A stretch of 64,000 nt of DNA from Pseudomonas sp. MF4836 (GTDB taxonomy: Bacteria > Pseudomonadota > Gammaproteobacteria > Pseudomonadales > Pseudomonadaceae). Shown here one piece after another: positions 44,712-53,649 of this stretch. Both the position numbers and the translations under genes were made by a program. A model generated the notes under the pieces. It was not told the DNA's origin. It saw only the letters and a list, made by a program, of their open reading frames with translations, and did not search any database. The stretch spans positions 372,001-436,000 of the forward strand of contig NZ_MVOL01000001.1 of NCBI RefSeq assembly GCF_002018875.1, in the 5' to 3' direction. Within the stretch, counting starts at the first letter, position 1, and every line of letters begins with the position of its first letter.

Positions 44712-45926
44712 ATGAACGTTGAACAATCCGCCGTCACCGGGCTTCGCCCGCGTGCTTCGGCGCGCGGCGAGCTGTGGCTGCTGCTGGGTTTTATTGTGGT
44801 GACGCTGAACCTGCGGATCGCCTTCGCCGGGGTTGGGCCGATCCTCGGCGAACTGCGCCTGAGCGCGACCCAGGCGACCCTGATCGCCTCGCTGCCACCG
44901 ATCTGCCTGAGCCTGTTCGCCCTGGTCGGTGTGCGCCTGCGCCAGCGTTTCGGTGAGGAGCGCACGCTGTTCGCCGCGTTGCTGGTGCTGGCGCTCGGTT
45001 GCGGGGTCCGGGCCCTGGGCGTGCACGGCTTGTTTGTCGGCACTTTGCTCGCCGGGGTCGGCATCGCGGTGATGAACGTGGTGGTGCCGGCCCTGGTGCG
45101 CAAGCGGTTCCAGCCGACCCAGATCGGTCACATGATGGGCCTGTTTTCCCTGATGCTCGGCGGTGGCGCGGTGTTGACCGCCGGCTTGACCGTGCCGATC
45201 TACCAGGGCTTGGGGGCGACGGTCGACGCCGCTTACCTGACCCTGGGCGCCTGGGCCATCCCGGCCTTGATCGCCCTGGTGTTCTGGGCGCCCCAGTTGG
45301 GTCATGGGCAGCCGCTTGCGGCGACGGGCGCAGTGGCCAGCGGGGGCAGGATTCAGGTCCTGAAGAATCGCACCGCCTGGTCGATCACTCTGTTCTTCGG
45401 TTTCCAGGCCCTGAACCTCTACGCCTTGCTGGCCTGGTTGCCGAGCATCTATGTCGAGCGCGGTGCCACGGTCGCCGAGGCGGCGCTGTACCTGGCGGTG
45501 TCCCAGGTGGGCCTGGTGCTGGGGGGCTATTTTGCGCCGGTGCTGGCGGCCCGGGTCAGGGACCAGCGTGGGTACATTGCCGCTACCGTGGGCTTGTGCC
45601 TCGCGGGGTGCCTGGGCCTGCTGTACGCGCCCTTGCCGTTGGCCTGGCTGGCGGTCTTGGTGCTGGGCATCGGCCAGGGCGCAGGGCCGGCCCTGAGTGC
45701 CCTGCTGTTTGTGCTGCGCAGCCCCGATCAGCAGGTCACCACCCAGTTGTCGGCCATGGCCCAGGGTTTCGGTTTCATGATCGCCGTGCTCGGCCCGCTG
45801 GGCATGGGCCTGCTGCATCAGTATTCCGGGGGCTGGATTCTGCCGTTGCAGGCCTTGATCGGCATCCTGTTGTTCGAACTCTGTGTCTCCCTGCGTGCCG
45901 GCAAGCCCGGCACCCTGGCTGATTGA
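44712..45926 (+). CDS. qbsM: CynX-type MFS transporter of the siderophore locus
   Basis: Twelve-helix inner-membrane protein (404 aa) with the CynX/NimT motif TLNLRIAFAGVGPIL at helix 1 and VRLRQRFGEERTLFAALL at the first cytoplasmic loop. The ATG at 44712 follows GGAGG by 5 bases. Because it sits in the biosynthetic operon it probably exports the siderophore or a pathway intermediate, although CynX relatives are usually anion transporters. It is a paralogue of the transporter at 9935. The letter qbsM is assigned from gene order and is less certain than the enzyme letters. Confidence 0.75.
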   Translation: MNVEQSAVTGLRPRASARGELWLLLGFIVVTLNLRIAFAGVGPILGELRLSATQATLIASLPPICLSLFALVGVRLRQRFGEERTLFAALLVLALGCGVRALGVHGLFVGTLLAGVGIAVMNVVVPALVRKRFQPTQIGHMMGLFSLMLGGGAVLTAGLTVPIYQGLGATVDAAYLTLGAWAIPALIALVFWAPQLGHGQPLAATGAVASGGRIQVLKNRTAWSITLFFGFQALNLYALLAWLPSIYVERGATVAEAALYLAVSQVGLVLGGYFAPVLAARVRDQRGYIAATVGLCLAGCLGLLYAPLPLAWLAVLVLGIGQGAGPALSALLFVLRSPDQQVTTQLSAMAQGFGFMIAVLGPLGMGLLHQYSGGWILPLQALIGILLFELCVSLRAGKPGTLAD

Positions 45927-45942
45927 GCGGGGGAGAGGCGCC

Positions 45943-47310
45943 ATGACCCACGCCCGGGAGACCCTGGAGCACCTGTCATTGAGTACCCAGATCAACGCCC
46001 GCATCGAGGGCCTGCCGGTGGTCGGCTGGCAGGCCCGGGTGCGCCTGTTGCTGGGGGTGATCACCTTTTTCGAAGCCTTCGACCTGCTGCTGATTTCCTT
46101 CACCCTGCCGCTGCTCAAGCAGCAGTGGCAGCTGGACCCGACCCAGGTCACCCTGATTATCGGCAGCGGCACCCTGGGCATGCTCCTTGGTGCGCTGTTC
46201 GCCGGGGCCTTGGCCGACCGGGTGGGGCGCAAGCCGGTGTTGCTGGCGGCGATGCTCCTGACCGGGCTGTTCAGTGCGCTGATCGCCTGTTCCAGCGATT
46301 GGCAAGGGCTGCTGCTGGGGCGCCTGCTGCAAGGGATCGGGATTGGCGCCGAGGTGCCGATCGCCGCGCTGTACCTTAGTGAAATCGTCAGCGCCAGGGT
46401 CCGCGGGCGTTTTGTGCTGGTGTATGAGCTGTCCTTTCCCTGCGGCCTGATGTTCGCCGGGATGGCCTGCACCTGGGCCTTGCCGCTGATGGGCTGGCGT
46501 CCGCTGTACTGGCTGGGCAGCGTGCCCCTGCTTCTGGCGGTGCTGGTCTACGCCTATGTACCCGAGTCGGCGCGCTGGCTGGCGGCGCGAGGCCAGTTCC
46601 GGCGGGCACAGGCGTGCATGGCGCACATGGAGCGGGCCACCGGTTGCGCGGTGCCCGAACCGATGCCGGTCGAGGACCTGACAACCGCGGGCCGCCGGGC
46701 CAGCGTGGGCTGGCGGCAACTGTTCAACCCTGGGCTGCGGCATGCCTCGGCCAGCGTCGCGGCCTTGTGGTTCCTCGGTTACCTGGTGAATTTCGCCTTG
46801 TTGATCTGGCTGCCGAGCCTGTATGTCGAGGTGTTTTCCACATCCCTGGCGCAGGCCCTGAACTTCGCCTTGTTGAGCAACGTCGCCGGCCTTGCCGGGT
46901 GCATGGCCGGCGCTGGGTGCGTCGATCGGATCGGCCGCGTGCCGCTGCTGTTCGGCGGCTACCTGGGGGCCGGTCTGAGCCTGGTCTTGATTGCGCTGAC
47001 GGTGGCCGCGCAGCAGGTGTTGCTGGTGGCGCTGCTGGCGGCCAGTTGTTCGTTTTTTCTGTACGCGGCGAACATGAGCCTGCACCTCTACACGCCCGAG
47101 CTGTACCCCACGTTACTGCGGGGCAAGGGCGCGGCGTGGGGCGCATTGTGCAACCGCAGCGGGGCCCTGCTGGGCTCCATCGGCATGGGCTGGCTGCTGG
47201 CCTGGGACTGGGGGGCGATGGCGATTTTCATCCTGCTGGGCGGGCTGTTGCTGCTGGCCAGCGCCATCGCCCTGCAGGCCCGGGAAACCAAAGGCCGGGC
47301 GCTGGGTTGA
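45943..47310 (+). CDS. qbsN: MFS transporter, sugar-porter-like branch (qbs locus)
   Basis: Inner-membrane transporter of 455 residues with the MFS loop signatures GALADRVGRKPVLLAAML after helix 2 and GCVDRIGRVPLLFGGY after helix 8, and LQGIGIGAEVPIAALYLSE in helix 4, placing it with metabolite:H+ symporters of the NiaP/benzoate type. Last gene of the qbsI-N operon, 16 bases after qbsM, with GGGAGAGG upstream. It may export the siderophore or import a precursor. It converges with qbsO, only 19 bases away. The gene letter is inferred from order. Confidence 0.75.
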   Translation: MTHARETLEHLSLSTQINARIEGLPVVGWQARVRLLLGVITFFEAFDLLLISFTLPLLKQQWQLDPTQVTLIIGSGTLGMLLGALFAGALADRVGRKPVLLAAMLLTGLFSALIACSSDWQGLLLGRLLQGIGIGAEVPIAALYLSEIVSARVRGRFVLVYELSFPCGLMFAGMACTWALPLMGWRPLYWLGSVPLLLAVLVYAYVPESARWLAARGQFRRAQACMAHMERATGCAVPEPMPVEDLTTAGRRASVGWRQLFNPGLRHASASVAALWFLGYLVNFALLIWLPSLYVEVFSTSLAQALNFALLSNVAGLAGCMAGAGCVDRIGRVPLLFGGYLGAGLSLVLIALTVAAQQVLLVALLAASCSFFLYAANMSLHLYTPELYPTLLRGKGAAWGALCNRSGALLGSIGMGWLLAWDWGAMAIFILLGGLLLLASAIALQARETKGRALG

Positions 47311-47329
47311 GGCAGTGTCGGATAGTGGC

Positions 47330-48610
47330 TTATGAGCCCTGCAGTTGCCCGGGCTGATGGGAAGGGCGGTCAAGGCTGAAGATCCGCTTGCGGCTGTGCC
47401 AGGCCAGGAGGAATACCACGGTCAGGCCCACCAGCAGGCAGCTCAACATGCCGGAGTAGCCGAGACGGTCGAGCAGCACCCCGGCAAGGATCGGCACCAG
47501 GGTGCGGGTGGCGACGAACAGGCTCGACTGGATGCCGTAATCCAGGGCCGCCAGCCCGGGGCGGGTGTGGTACATCATCAAGCCGAACATCAGGCCGGCC
47601 GAGGCGCCCATCGCCAGGGCCACCAGCATGGCGGCGGCGATCAAGGCGGTGTGACCCAGGCCGGCCACCACCACCAGGGTCAGGAAACCGATGGCCAACA
47701 GATTGCCCAGGGCCAGCAGCGGCAGGCTGATGCTGGCGCCGATCAGGCGGGTCAGGCGTCCGGCGAGCATGCTGGAGAGGGCGCCGACCAGGCCGCCGAC
47801 AATCCCGACGATAAGGGCGATACGGTCTGCAGCGAACCCCTGGTCGAGCATCAGCGGCTTGAGGTACAGCCACACCGCACCGAGGAACGGGTAGTACAGC
47901 AGCACCAGCAAACCCCAGACGCGATGTTCGGCCACCGCGAAGTAGCCCGGCCATTGGCGCCAGCCGGCCTGCACCGGCAGCGGCTCGGGCCGAGCCAGGG
48001 GCGGCGCCTCGGGTTGCCCGGCCCCGGGCTTGAGCCAGGGCAGCAGTGCAGCCCCCGACAGCAGGCCCAGGCCCAGTACGTAGAAAGGCCAGGCCCAGCC
48101 GGCGCGGGTGTGCAGCAGCAACATGACGCCACCGCCGACTATCGCCCCCAGGGACATGGCTGCGGAGCGAATGGCACCGGCGCGGACCCGTTCCGACTCC
48201 GGGAGGATCTGGATCGCCAGGGCGTTCAGCGGCACATCGGCCCAGGTGCCGAGCACGCTGACCAGCATCGCCAGGAGGAACATCAGGCGCGGCTCGGTGT
48301 TGCCCAGGTCATGGGCCGCGAGCAGCCACAAGGCGCCGGCGTAGCCGAGCACCAGCACCAGGCTCCAGTTGCGGTAGCTGGCCCGGCCCAGCCGATAGCG
48401 ATCGACCGGGGTGGCCAGGAGGAATTTGAACATGGCGGGCAGGCCGGCCAGTTGCATCAGACCGATCTGGGTACCGCTCCAGCCGTTCTGGCGCATGACC
48501 AAAGGCAGGCCGATGTACAAGTAGATCAGGGGCGCGGTGAGCGCCAGGTTGAGCCAGCCCAGCAACAGCTGTTGGGGCCACCATGAGGTGCGGGGAGCGG
48601 GGATCGGCAT
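47330..48610 (-). CDS. qbsO: RhtX/FptX-like siderophore permease (MFS)
   Basis: Inner-membrane protein of 426 residues from the AmpG-related RhtX/FptX branch of the MFS, whose known members import ferric siderophores (rhizobactin, pyochelin) with one permease instead of an ABC system. Recognised by LTAPLIYLYIGLPLVMRQ, FKFLLATPVDRYRLG and TWADVPLNALAIQILPESER. It is transcribed divergently from qbsA across a Fur box, so it is iron-regulated. With QbsI in the outer membrane it gives a complete uptake route. The letter is assigned from gene order. Confidence 0.8.
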   Translation of the reverse strand: MPIPAPRTSWWPQQLLLGWLNLALTAPLIYLYIGLPLVMRQNGWSGTQIGLMQLAGLPAMFKFLLATPVDRYRLGRASYRNWSLVLVLGYAGALWLLAAHDLGNTEPRLMFLLAMLVSVLGTWADVPLNALAIQILPESERVRAGAIRSAAMSLGAIVGGGVMLLLHTRAGWAWPFYVLGLGLLSGAALLPWLKPGAGQPEAPPLARPEPLPVQAGWRQWPGYFAVAEHRVWGLLVLLYYPFLGAVWLYLKPLMLDQGFAADRIALIVGIVGGLVGALSSMLAGRLTRLIGASISLPLLALGNLLAIGFLTLVVVAGLGHTALIAAAMLVALAMGASAGLMFGLMMYHTRPGLAALDYGIQSSLFVATRTLVPILAGVLLDRLGYSGMLSCLLVGLTVVFLLAWHSRKRIFSLDRPSHQPGQLQGS

Positions 48611-48755
48611 CGAACAATTCCTTATGGGCGTCGGATCAGGCGCAGGCCCGCCTCCCGGGGCGGGCGGCAGGCGATGACAGGGTCGCCCTGGTCATCCGCG
48701 GCGGGGTGGCGCAGGCGGATAGGGCTGGTCAGGACGGTATGTTAGTGCAATCCGA

Positions 48756-48774
48756 GATGAGAATGATTAGCATT
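48756..48774. promoter_or_regulatory. Fur box between qbsO and qbsA
   Basis: GATGAGAATGATTAGCATT has the core AATGAT-T-AGCATT, one mismatch from a perfect Fur palindrome, between divergent genes. A GTTAGTGCAAT stretch just left of it may contain promoter elements for qbsO. Confidence 0.8.
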
Positions 48775-48790
48775 GCGTGTGCGTGGCGGT

Positions 48791-48804
48791 GAATAACCTA
48801 TGGG
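48791..48804 (-). promoter_or_regulatory. Second copy of the candidate QbsA-binding element
   Basis: Minus-strand CCCATAGGTTATTC, matching the element at 36800 in 12 of 14 bases and in the same orientation toward its Fur box. It would control qbsO and/or qbsA itself. The rest of the spacer up to 48945 shows no gene. Confidence 0.5.
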
Positions 48805-48945
48805 AAACGGCTGGCGGCCTTGGGTCTGCCGGGCGCTGTAGTCGGATCCGCTGCCATCAGATCGGTGCCGGCTTCGCCGTGGCACCGCAAGGAAGCCAGG
48901 CAAGCGCGGCCGTTCGAGTCAGGCACGCGCGTTGAGGGAATGGAA

Positions 48946-49893
48946 ATGCGAGAGTTATCGAGCCCGGCCCGGGCCAGTCAGGATTCATCGGCGTCTTCCT
49001 CCTGGACGCAGTTCGAGGGCGCTGCGGGAACGGGCAACTATCAGGTCGAGCGGCTGGACTGTGAAGCGGGGTTCACGGTGATCAAGTCCCAGATGACCGC
49101 CCACAAGATCTGCGCCGAGCTGTGCCAGCACCAGGGGGCGGAGCGCATGCTGGTGATTGCCTTCGCGTTGTCCGGGCAGTCGGAGTTCCGTTGCCCGAAC
49201 GGCCGGGAAATGAAGTTTCAGCCCAACCAGGCGACGGTCTCGGTTTTTCGCGAGGGCCAGGGCCAGCGGGTGTACGCCGCCGACACGCCGATCCAGCAAT
49301 TGCGCCTGGTGGTGACCGAGTCGGCCCTGGCCCGATTCGTTGGCCCGGAGCGCTGCCAGGGCCTGCTCGGCAGCGCCCTGGGCCAGCATGAAAGCTTTCG
49401 CCAGGTGGCCTGCTGCGACATCAACCCCAGCGAGCACCTGCGGCGCCTGAAAAGCCCGAGCATCCACCACCAGGACGGCCTGACCCAGCGCATTCATGCC
49501 TTGAGCCTGCTGTCGGAGCAGCTCCAGGCCCTCGAAGTGGCCCCGAGCCGCCAGGCCAAGTTGACCGCCCGGGACCTGGACACCCTGGATCGCATTGACC
49601 TGTACATGCAGTCCAATCTGGACCAGCCGCTGAACAACGCCTACCTGTGCGCGGCCATGGGGGTCAGCGAGTACCGGCTCAAGGAATACTTTCGCCAGGT
49701 CCACGGCATCAGCCCGGGACGTTACCTGCTGGAGCTGCGGATGAACCGCGCGCGGGAACTGCTGGGCGCCGGCTATCGGGTGTCCGAGGTGGCGTACAAG
49801 GTCGGTTACCAGCACCCGAACAACCTGACGGCGGCGTTTACCCGGCACTTTGGCCATACGCCCAAATCGGTGTGTGGCAACCGCGCCACCTGA
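48946..49893 (+). CDS. qbsA: AraC-family regulator QbsA (PchR-like)
   Basis: Activator of about 315 residues for the quinolobactin genes. The N-terminal ligand domain (LVIAFALSGQSEFR, QQLRLVVTESAL) resembles PchR, which responds to its own siderophore; the C-terminal AraC domain has LNNAYLCAAMGVSEYRLKEYF and VSEVAYKVGYQHPNNLTAAF. The ATG at 48946 is chosen for GAGGGA six bases upstream; an ATG at 48940 overlaps that site. It is divergent from qbsO with a Fur box and the putative QbsA element between, consistent with autoregulated, iron-repressed expression. Confidence 0.9.
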   Translation: MRELSSPARASQDSSASSSWTQFEGAAGTGNYQVERLDCEAGFTVIKSQMTAHKICAELCQHQGAERMLVIAFALSGQSEFRCPNGREMKFQPNQATVSVFREGQGQRVYAADTPIQQLRLVVTESALARFVGPERCQGLLGSALGQHESFRQVACCDINPSEHLRRLKSPSIHHQDGLTQRIHALSLLSEQLQALEVAPSRQAKLTARDLDTLDRIDLYMQSNLDQPLNNAYLCAAMGVSEYRLKEYFRQVHGISPGRYLLELRMNRARELLGAGYRVSEVAYKVGYQHPNNLTAAFTRHFGHTPKSVCGNRAT

Positions 49894-50062
49894 GTCTGGG
49901 CAGGCGCTGCGCTGCCTGGGCGATTGACCGCTGTGGCAATCATCCGGAACGCCGGCCGCCGTTCGCTTGTCAAACCCCCTTCAGCAGCCTGGTGATCAAC
50001 CCCGTCATGGTCCCTTCGGGTCCGGGCGCCTGGCACGACACTGCGACAATGAGGAATATGCG

Positions 50063-50740
50063 ATGAAAGTTCTGATGGTTCTCACGTCTCACGATCAGTT
50101 GGGCAACACCGGTTTGAAAACCGGGTTCTGGCTTGAAGAGTTCGCCGCCCCTTATTACGTGTTCAAGGATGCCGGCGCCGAAGTGGTGCTGGCGTCGCCG
50201 GCGGGCGGCCAGCCGCCGTTGGACCCGAAGAGCGAACAGCCCGATTTCCAGACTGCAATGACCCGGCGCTTCAACGCTGACCCGGCGGCGCAGAAGGCCC
50301 TGGCCAGCACTGTCAAGCTGGAGACGGTCAACCAGCAGGACTTCGACACGGTGTTCTACCCGGGTGGGCATGGCCCGCTGTGGGACCTGGCCGAGTCCAG
50401 GACCTCTATCAGCCTGATCGAGTCGTTCGAGCGTGCCGGCAAGCCCATCGGCTTTGTCTGTCACGCGCCTGGGGTACTGCGGCATGTGCAGGCCGCGGAT
50501 GGCAAGCCGTTGATCAAGGGCCGTCGTGTGACCGGCTTCACCAACGGCGAGGAGGCGGCGGTGCAACTGACCGATGTCGTGCCGTTCCTGATCGAAGATG
50601 AGTTCCAGCGCCTGGGCGGGCTGTATGAGAAAGGACCGGATTGGGCACCGTTCGTGGTCGAGGACGACAAACTGATCACCGGCCAGAACCCGGCCAGTTC
50701 CGAGGCTGTGGCCAAGGCCCTGCTGGCGCGCTTGAGCTAA
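50063..50740 (+). CDS. DJ-1/PfpI-family protein (HchA-like type 1 glutamine amidotransferase fold)
   Basis: Cytoplasmic protein of 225 residues. The nucleophile elbow Cys is in IGFVCHAPGVLRHV near residue 136 with His after it, and the Glu/Asp side in YPGGHGPLWDL near 95, typical of the HchA-like DJ-1 branch associated with glyoxal/methylglyoxal detoxification or protein deglycation. MKVLMVLTSHDQLGNTG with the TGFWLEE motif marks this branch. GAGGA precedes the ATG. It is preceded by the AraC gene with no shared operon sign and followed by a repeat. The exact substrate is not known. Confidence 0.88.
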   Translation: MKVLMVLTSHDQLGNTGLKTGFWLEEFAAPYYVFKDAGAEVVLASPAGGQPPLDPKSEQPDFQTAMTRRFNADPAAQKALASTVKLETVNQQDFDTVFYPGGHGPLWDLAESRTSISLIESFERAGKPIGFVCHAPGVLRHVQAADGKPLIKGRRVTGFTNGEEAAVQLTDVVPFLIEDEFQRLGGLYEKGPDWAPFVVEDDKLITGQNPASSEAVAKALLARLS

Positions 50741-50777
50741 AGGCTGCTGGCTTCACCGATAAGGCCAGACAAGCACG

Positions 50778-50804
50778 TGTGGCGAGGGAGCTTGCTCCCG
50801 CTGG
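50778..50804. repeat. REP-like element
   Basis: GTGGCGAGGGAGCTTGCTCCCGCTGGG type sequence: GGGAGC-TT-GCTCCC palindrome flanked by the GTGGCGA and GCTGGG tails that are found in the common intergenic repeats of fluorescent pseudomonads. Located just after the DJ-1 gene. Confidence 0.75.
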
Positions 50805-50897
50805 GCCGCGCAACGGCTCCGAAAAAGCGCTGGAGCACCTACAGCTTCAGCGCCAGCAAACGCCCTCGCCCTGGGTGACCTGTGCCTTGCCCGCGCC

Positions 50898-51464
50898 TTA
50901 GCTCGCCTCGCGATGCTGATACACCGTGGCACTCCAGTAGCGGCTGCCGTTGCGGGTCTGGCGAGTCCAGCCATCGGCCAGCAGTTGCCTGGCGATCAGG
51001 CGATTTATCACCCCATGCCCGAGCAGCAGCACCGGTCCTTCGCTGGCCAGCGACTGCAGGCGTTGCGCTGCGCGGCTGGCACGGGCCCGGGCATTGGCGG
51101 CGGATTCGACGTTGGGCGAGTAACCGCACAGCCATAAGACCCGCAGGATAACGGCCCAGGTAAACGGCGAGAGCCGTGGTCGTTTCCAGCGGGCATAAGG
51201 CAGCTGCGCTTCGCAGAACATCCCATCGACCAGGACCGGCTCCAGGCCCAGCGCCTGGGCCGAGGAGAGTGCACGAGGCGCGGTGCTGGAAACGATCACC
51301 CTGGCCCTGGCCGCGAGTTGCCTGCTGGTATCGGGGGCAGGTTGCCGGGTGATGACGGACTGGTCGTAATCTTCGATCCACGCTTTCATGCCGAGCGCCG
51401 ACACGTTGCCGGTGGCCGCCAGCTGCGGCTGGCCGTGGCGCATCAGGATTATCTCTCTGCTCAC
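50898..51464 (-). CDS. Histidine phosphatase superfamily protein
   Basis: Phosphatase of 188 residues with the RHG motif (ILMRHGQPQL) at the N-terminus and the second catalytic histidine in VLLLGHGVINRLIARQLL near residue 150, the phosphoglycerate mutase-like fold. A GTG start at 51464 follows AGGACG; the ATG of the RHG motif itself (51443) would truncate the first strand. The middle has two tryptophan-rich stretches (FTWAVILRVLWLCGY), unusual for this family and perhaps a membrane-contacting insert. The substrate is unknown. Confidence 0.82.
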   Translation of the reverse strand: MSREIILMRHGQPQLAATGNVSALGMKAWIEDYDQSVITRQPAPDTSRQLAARARVIVSSTAPRALSSAQALGLEPVLVDGMFCEAQLPYARWKRPRLSPFTWAVILRVLWLCGYSPNVESAANARARASRAAQRLQSLASEGPVLLLGHGVINRLIARQLLADGWTRQTRNGSRYWSATVYQHREAS

Positions 51465-51550
51465 AGTTGCTTTACGTCCTTGTAGTCGGGGGCGCGAGAT
51501 TAACGGTTTTGGCACTGACGGATGGGAATTTATCGCGCACGGTAAGGGGA

Positions 51551-52648
51551 CTAGGGTTTGAACCCGCCATGCTCCCGATACCAGGCCAGCGTGTCGCCAA
51601 TGGTCTGCTCCAGCACCCGGAAACTCAGGCCCAGTTCCTGTTCACTCTTGCGGTGGTTGAAGCAGGTGCGGTGCTCCTCCCGGATCAACAGGCGCAAGGT
51701 CGCCATGCTCAGCAAAATGGGTTTGCCGCTCAGGCGTGCGTAGGCTTCCTGCACCGTTGCCAGGGCGTAGAGGAAGGGCAGTGGTAGCCGTCGAACCGGG
51801 GTCTTGACCCCCGCAATACGCCCCAGCACAGGCACCAGTTGGGCCATGGTCAGGTTCCGACCTGCGGCAAGATAACGCTCGCCGCGCCGTCCGTGCTTGG
51901 CGGCAGCAATCAGCGCCCAGGCTACATCTCGGGCATCGACCACAGAGAAGGTGCCGGGGATCAGCCCGGGCAGCTTGCCATTGACCACATCCTTGACCAA
52001 TTGCCCCGAAGAGGTCGGGCCCCTATCGCCCGGTCCCCACATCCAGCCGGGCAGCACCATGCAGGCGTGCAGGTCGGGATGGGTTTCAAGAAACCCCAGG
52101 AGCACCCGCTCAGCCCGTATCTTGCTGCGGTAGTAGTCATCGGCGTCGGCCTCGGCCCGCAGGCAGGTCTCATCGATGGCGCTGTCCGGTGCGCCGTCGA
52201 GCACGGCAATCGAAGAGGTATGGACAAAGCGCCGAATGCCCGCGCCATAAGCCTGGTGCAGCAGCGCTTGCGTGCCGGCGACATTGACCTTTTCCAACTG
52301 CTCGCGGTGACTGCCACCCTTGTAGTTATCGCGAAAGAAGGCCGCCGTATGAAACACCGTATCGCAGCCGTGCAGTGCCGCTGCGAACGCCTCGACATCG
52401 GCCATGTCTCCCACTACCAACTCCACGCTCGGCAGGTCGTAGAACTGTTGTTCGCCTTTGCTTCGTGAGCGGACCAGAGCCTTGACTGCGTAGCCCCGGG
52501 CCACCAACTCACGCACCAGGTTGTTGCCCAGCAGGCCGGTTGCGCCGGTCACGAAGGTGCTGCGCATGGCCGCCTGCGCAGCCTGCGGAGGGAAGGCGGT
52601 TGCGGTGGGGTGTACAGGGTTGTTGTGGCCGGTGGTCATACAGTCCAT
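51551..52648 (-). CDS. NAD-dependent epimerase/dehydratase (dihydroflavonol reductase-like SDR)
   Basis: Extended short-chain dehydrogenase of 365 residues. The NAD(P) motif is FVTGATGLLGNNLVRELV near residue 29, the active-site region includes HTSSIAVLDG and the YYRSKIRAERVLL Tyr-Lys pair, with PGWMWGPGD after it, close to dihydroflavonol reductase/3-beta-HSD-like enzymes. The first 25 residues are a Pro/Thr-rich extension; a start at 52639 is also possible. It is divergent from a LysR gene with a palindrome between, so it is likely that regulator's target. Confidence 0.85.
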   Translation of the reverse strand: MDCMTTGHNNPVHPTATAFPPQAAQAAMRSTFVTGATGLLGNNLVRELVARGYAVKALVRSRSKGEQQFYDLPSVELVVGDMADVEAFAAALHGCDTVFHTAAFFRDNYKGGSHREQLEKVNVAGTQALLHQAYGAGIRRFVHTSSIAVLDGAPDSAIDETCLRAEADADDYYRSKIRAERVLLGFLETHPDLHACMVLPGWMWGPGDRGPTSSGQLVKDVVNGKLPGLIPGTFSVVDARDVAWALIAAAKHGRRGERYLAAGRNLTMAQLVPVLGRIAGVKTPVRRLPLPFLYALATVQEAYARLSGKPILLSMATLRLLIREEHRTCFNHRKSEQELGLSFRVLEQTIGDTLAWYREHGGFKP

Positions 52649-52720
52649 TCCAGTAGTTTCCAGGGCCGGTAGATATACCTTCGCGACCCCTCATGAAAAA
52701 CAGCGACTGCTGCATAATGG

Positions 52721-52738
52721 CTTTGCATAAATGCAAAG
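52721..52738. promoter_or_regulatory. Palindromic operator near the LysR start
   Basis: CTTTGCAT-AA-ATGCAAAG, perfect 8-base arms, 17 bases before the LysR start and just after a CATAAT -10-like hexamer. Its placement across the probable transcript start fits autorepression and control of the divergent reductase gene. Confidence 0.65.
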
Positions 52739-52755
52739 CATCGAGGATGGGACGT

Positions 52756-53649
52756 ATGGCTGTGCAAGCAAATTGGGACGATCTTCGTCTGCTGTTGGCC
52801 GTCTCGCGCCGTGGCAGTTTTCTGCAGGCCGGCCAGCTGCTGGGTGTCGCGGCGTCGACCGTATCCCGCCGCCTGACCCAGCTCGAAGCCGCCCTGGGCG
52901 AACCCCTGATCGAACGAGGCGTTGAAGGATGCTGGTTGACCGCGCGCGGCCAATCCCTGGTAGAGGTCGCCCAGGCGGCGGAAGCGGGGTTGCGGCGTCA
53001 GACGGCGACGGACCTGCCCGGGCTGCACCCGGAGCTGCATGGCAGTGTGCTGGTCAGCGCGGGGGAGGGGTTCTCGTCGAGCGTGCTGGAGGCCGCGAGT
53101 CGTTTCACTACCCTGCACCCGGGGTGTTCCGTGGAGCTGCTGGTCACTGCCGACTTGCAGAAAATCGCCCGCGGTGTGGCGGATATCGCGGTCCGCACCA
53201 CGCACCTGGGTGAGCCCTCGCTGATTTATCGAGCCTTGGGCCAGCTCTCCTACGGGGTCTTCGCCGACGCCGGGTATCTCAAGCGCTGTCCCGAGGTGAC
53301 CCCGGCCACTGTGCTCAATATCGCCCTGCTGCCGCCGCTGGACATGCTGCCGCAGATGCGTGCCGCCAAAGCGGCGGGCCTGGATCGGGCGCAACTCAGC
53401 GTCAACTCGTTCGCTGCCCAACTGGAGTCGGTGAAGCGCGGCATGGGGGTGGCTGTCCTGCCCCGTATCCTGGCGCAGGACCTGGTCGAGCTGTTCCCGG
53501 AGCTGGAGCTTCCAGCCATGGAGGTCTACCTGGTGACCCGGCCCCAGGCGCTGAAGCAGCCCCATATAAAGTGTTTCTTCGCCATCCTTGAGCAGGTGCT
53601 GCATGAAGCCCTGGGCGTGGAGCCTGTTGAGGGTTGTGCCCAGGGCTGA
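52756..53649 (+). CDS. LysR-family transcriptional regulator
   Basis: Regulator of 297 residues: N-terminal winged HTH (WDDLRLLLAVSRRGSFLQAG, VAASTVSRRLTQLEAALGEPLIER) and a C-terminal substrate-binding domain with the GVAVLPRILAQDL end motif. The ATG at 52756 is preferred for GAGG nine bases before it; in-frame ATGs upstream (52747, 52717) overlap the palindrome region. It is divergent from the SDR gene at 51551. Confidence 0.88.
   Translation: MAVQANWDDLRLLLAVSRRGSFLQAGQLLGVAASTVSRRLTQLEAALGEPLIERGVEGCWLTARGQSLVEVAQAAEAGLRRQTATDLPGLHPELHGSVLVSAGEGFSSSVLEAASRFTTLHPGCSVELLVTADLQKIARGVADIAVRTTHLGEPSLIYRALGQLSYGVFADAGYLKRCPEVTPATVLNIALLPPLDMLPQMRAAKAAGLDRAQLSVNSFAAQLESVKRGMGVAVLPRILAQDLVELFPELELPAMEVYLVTRPQALKQPHIKCFFAILEQVLHEALGVEPVEGCAQG

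Noticed and set aside
44526-46472. 648-codon minus-strand frame opposite the two qbs MFS genes
   Set aside because: Antisense of two clear membrane transporters; repeats of Gln and His with no plausible domain.
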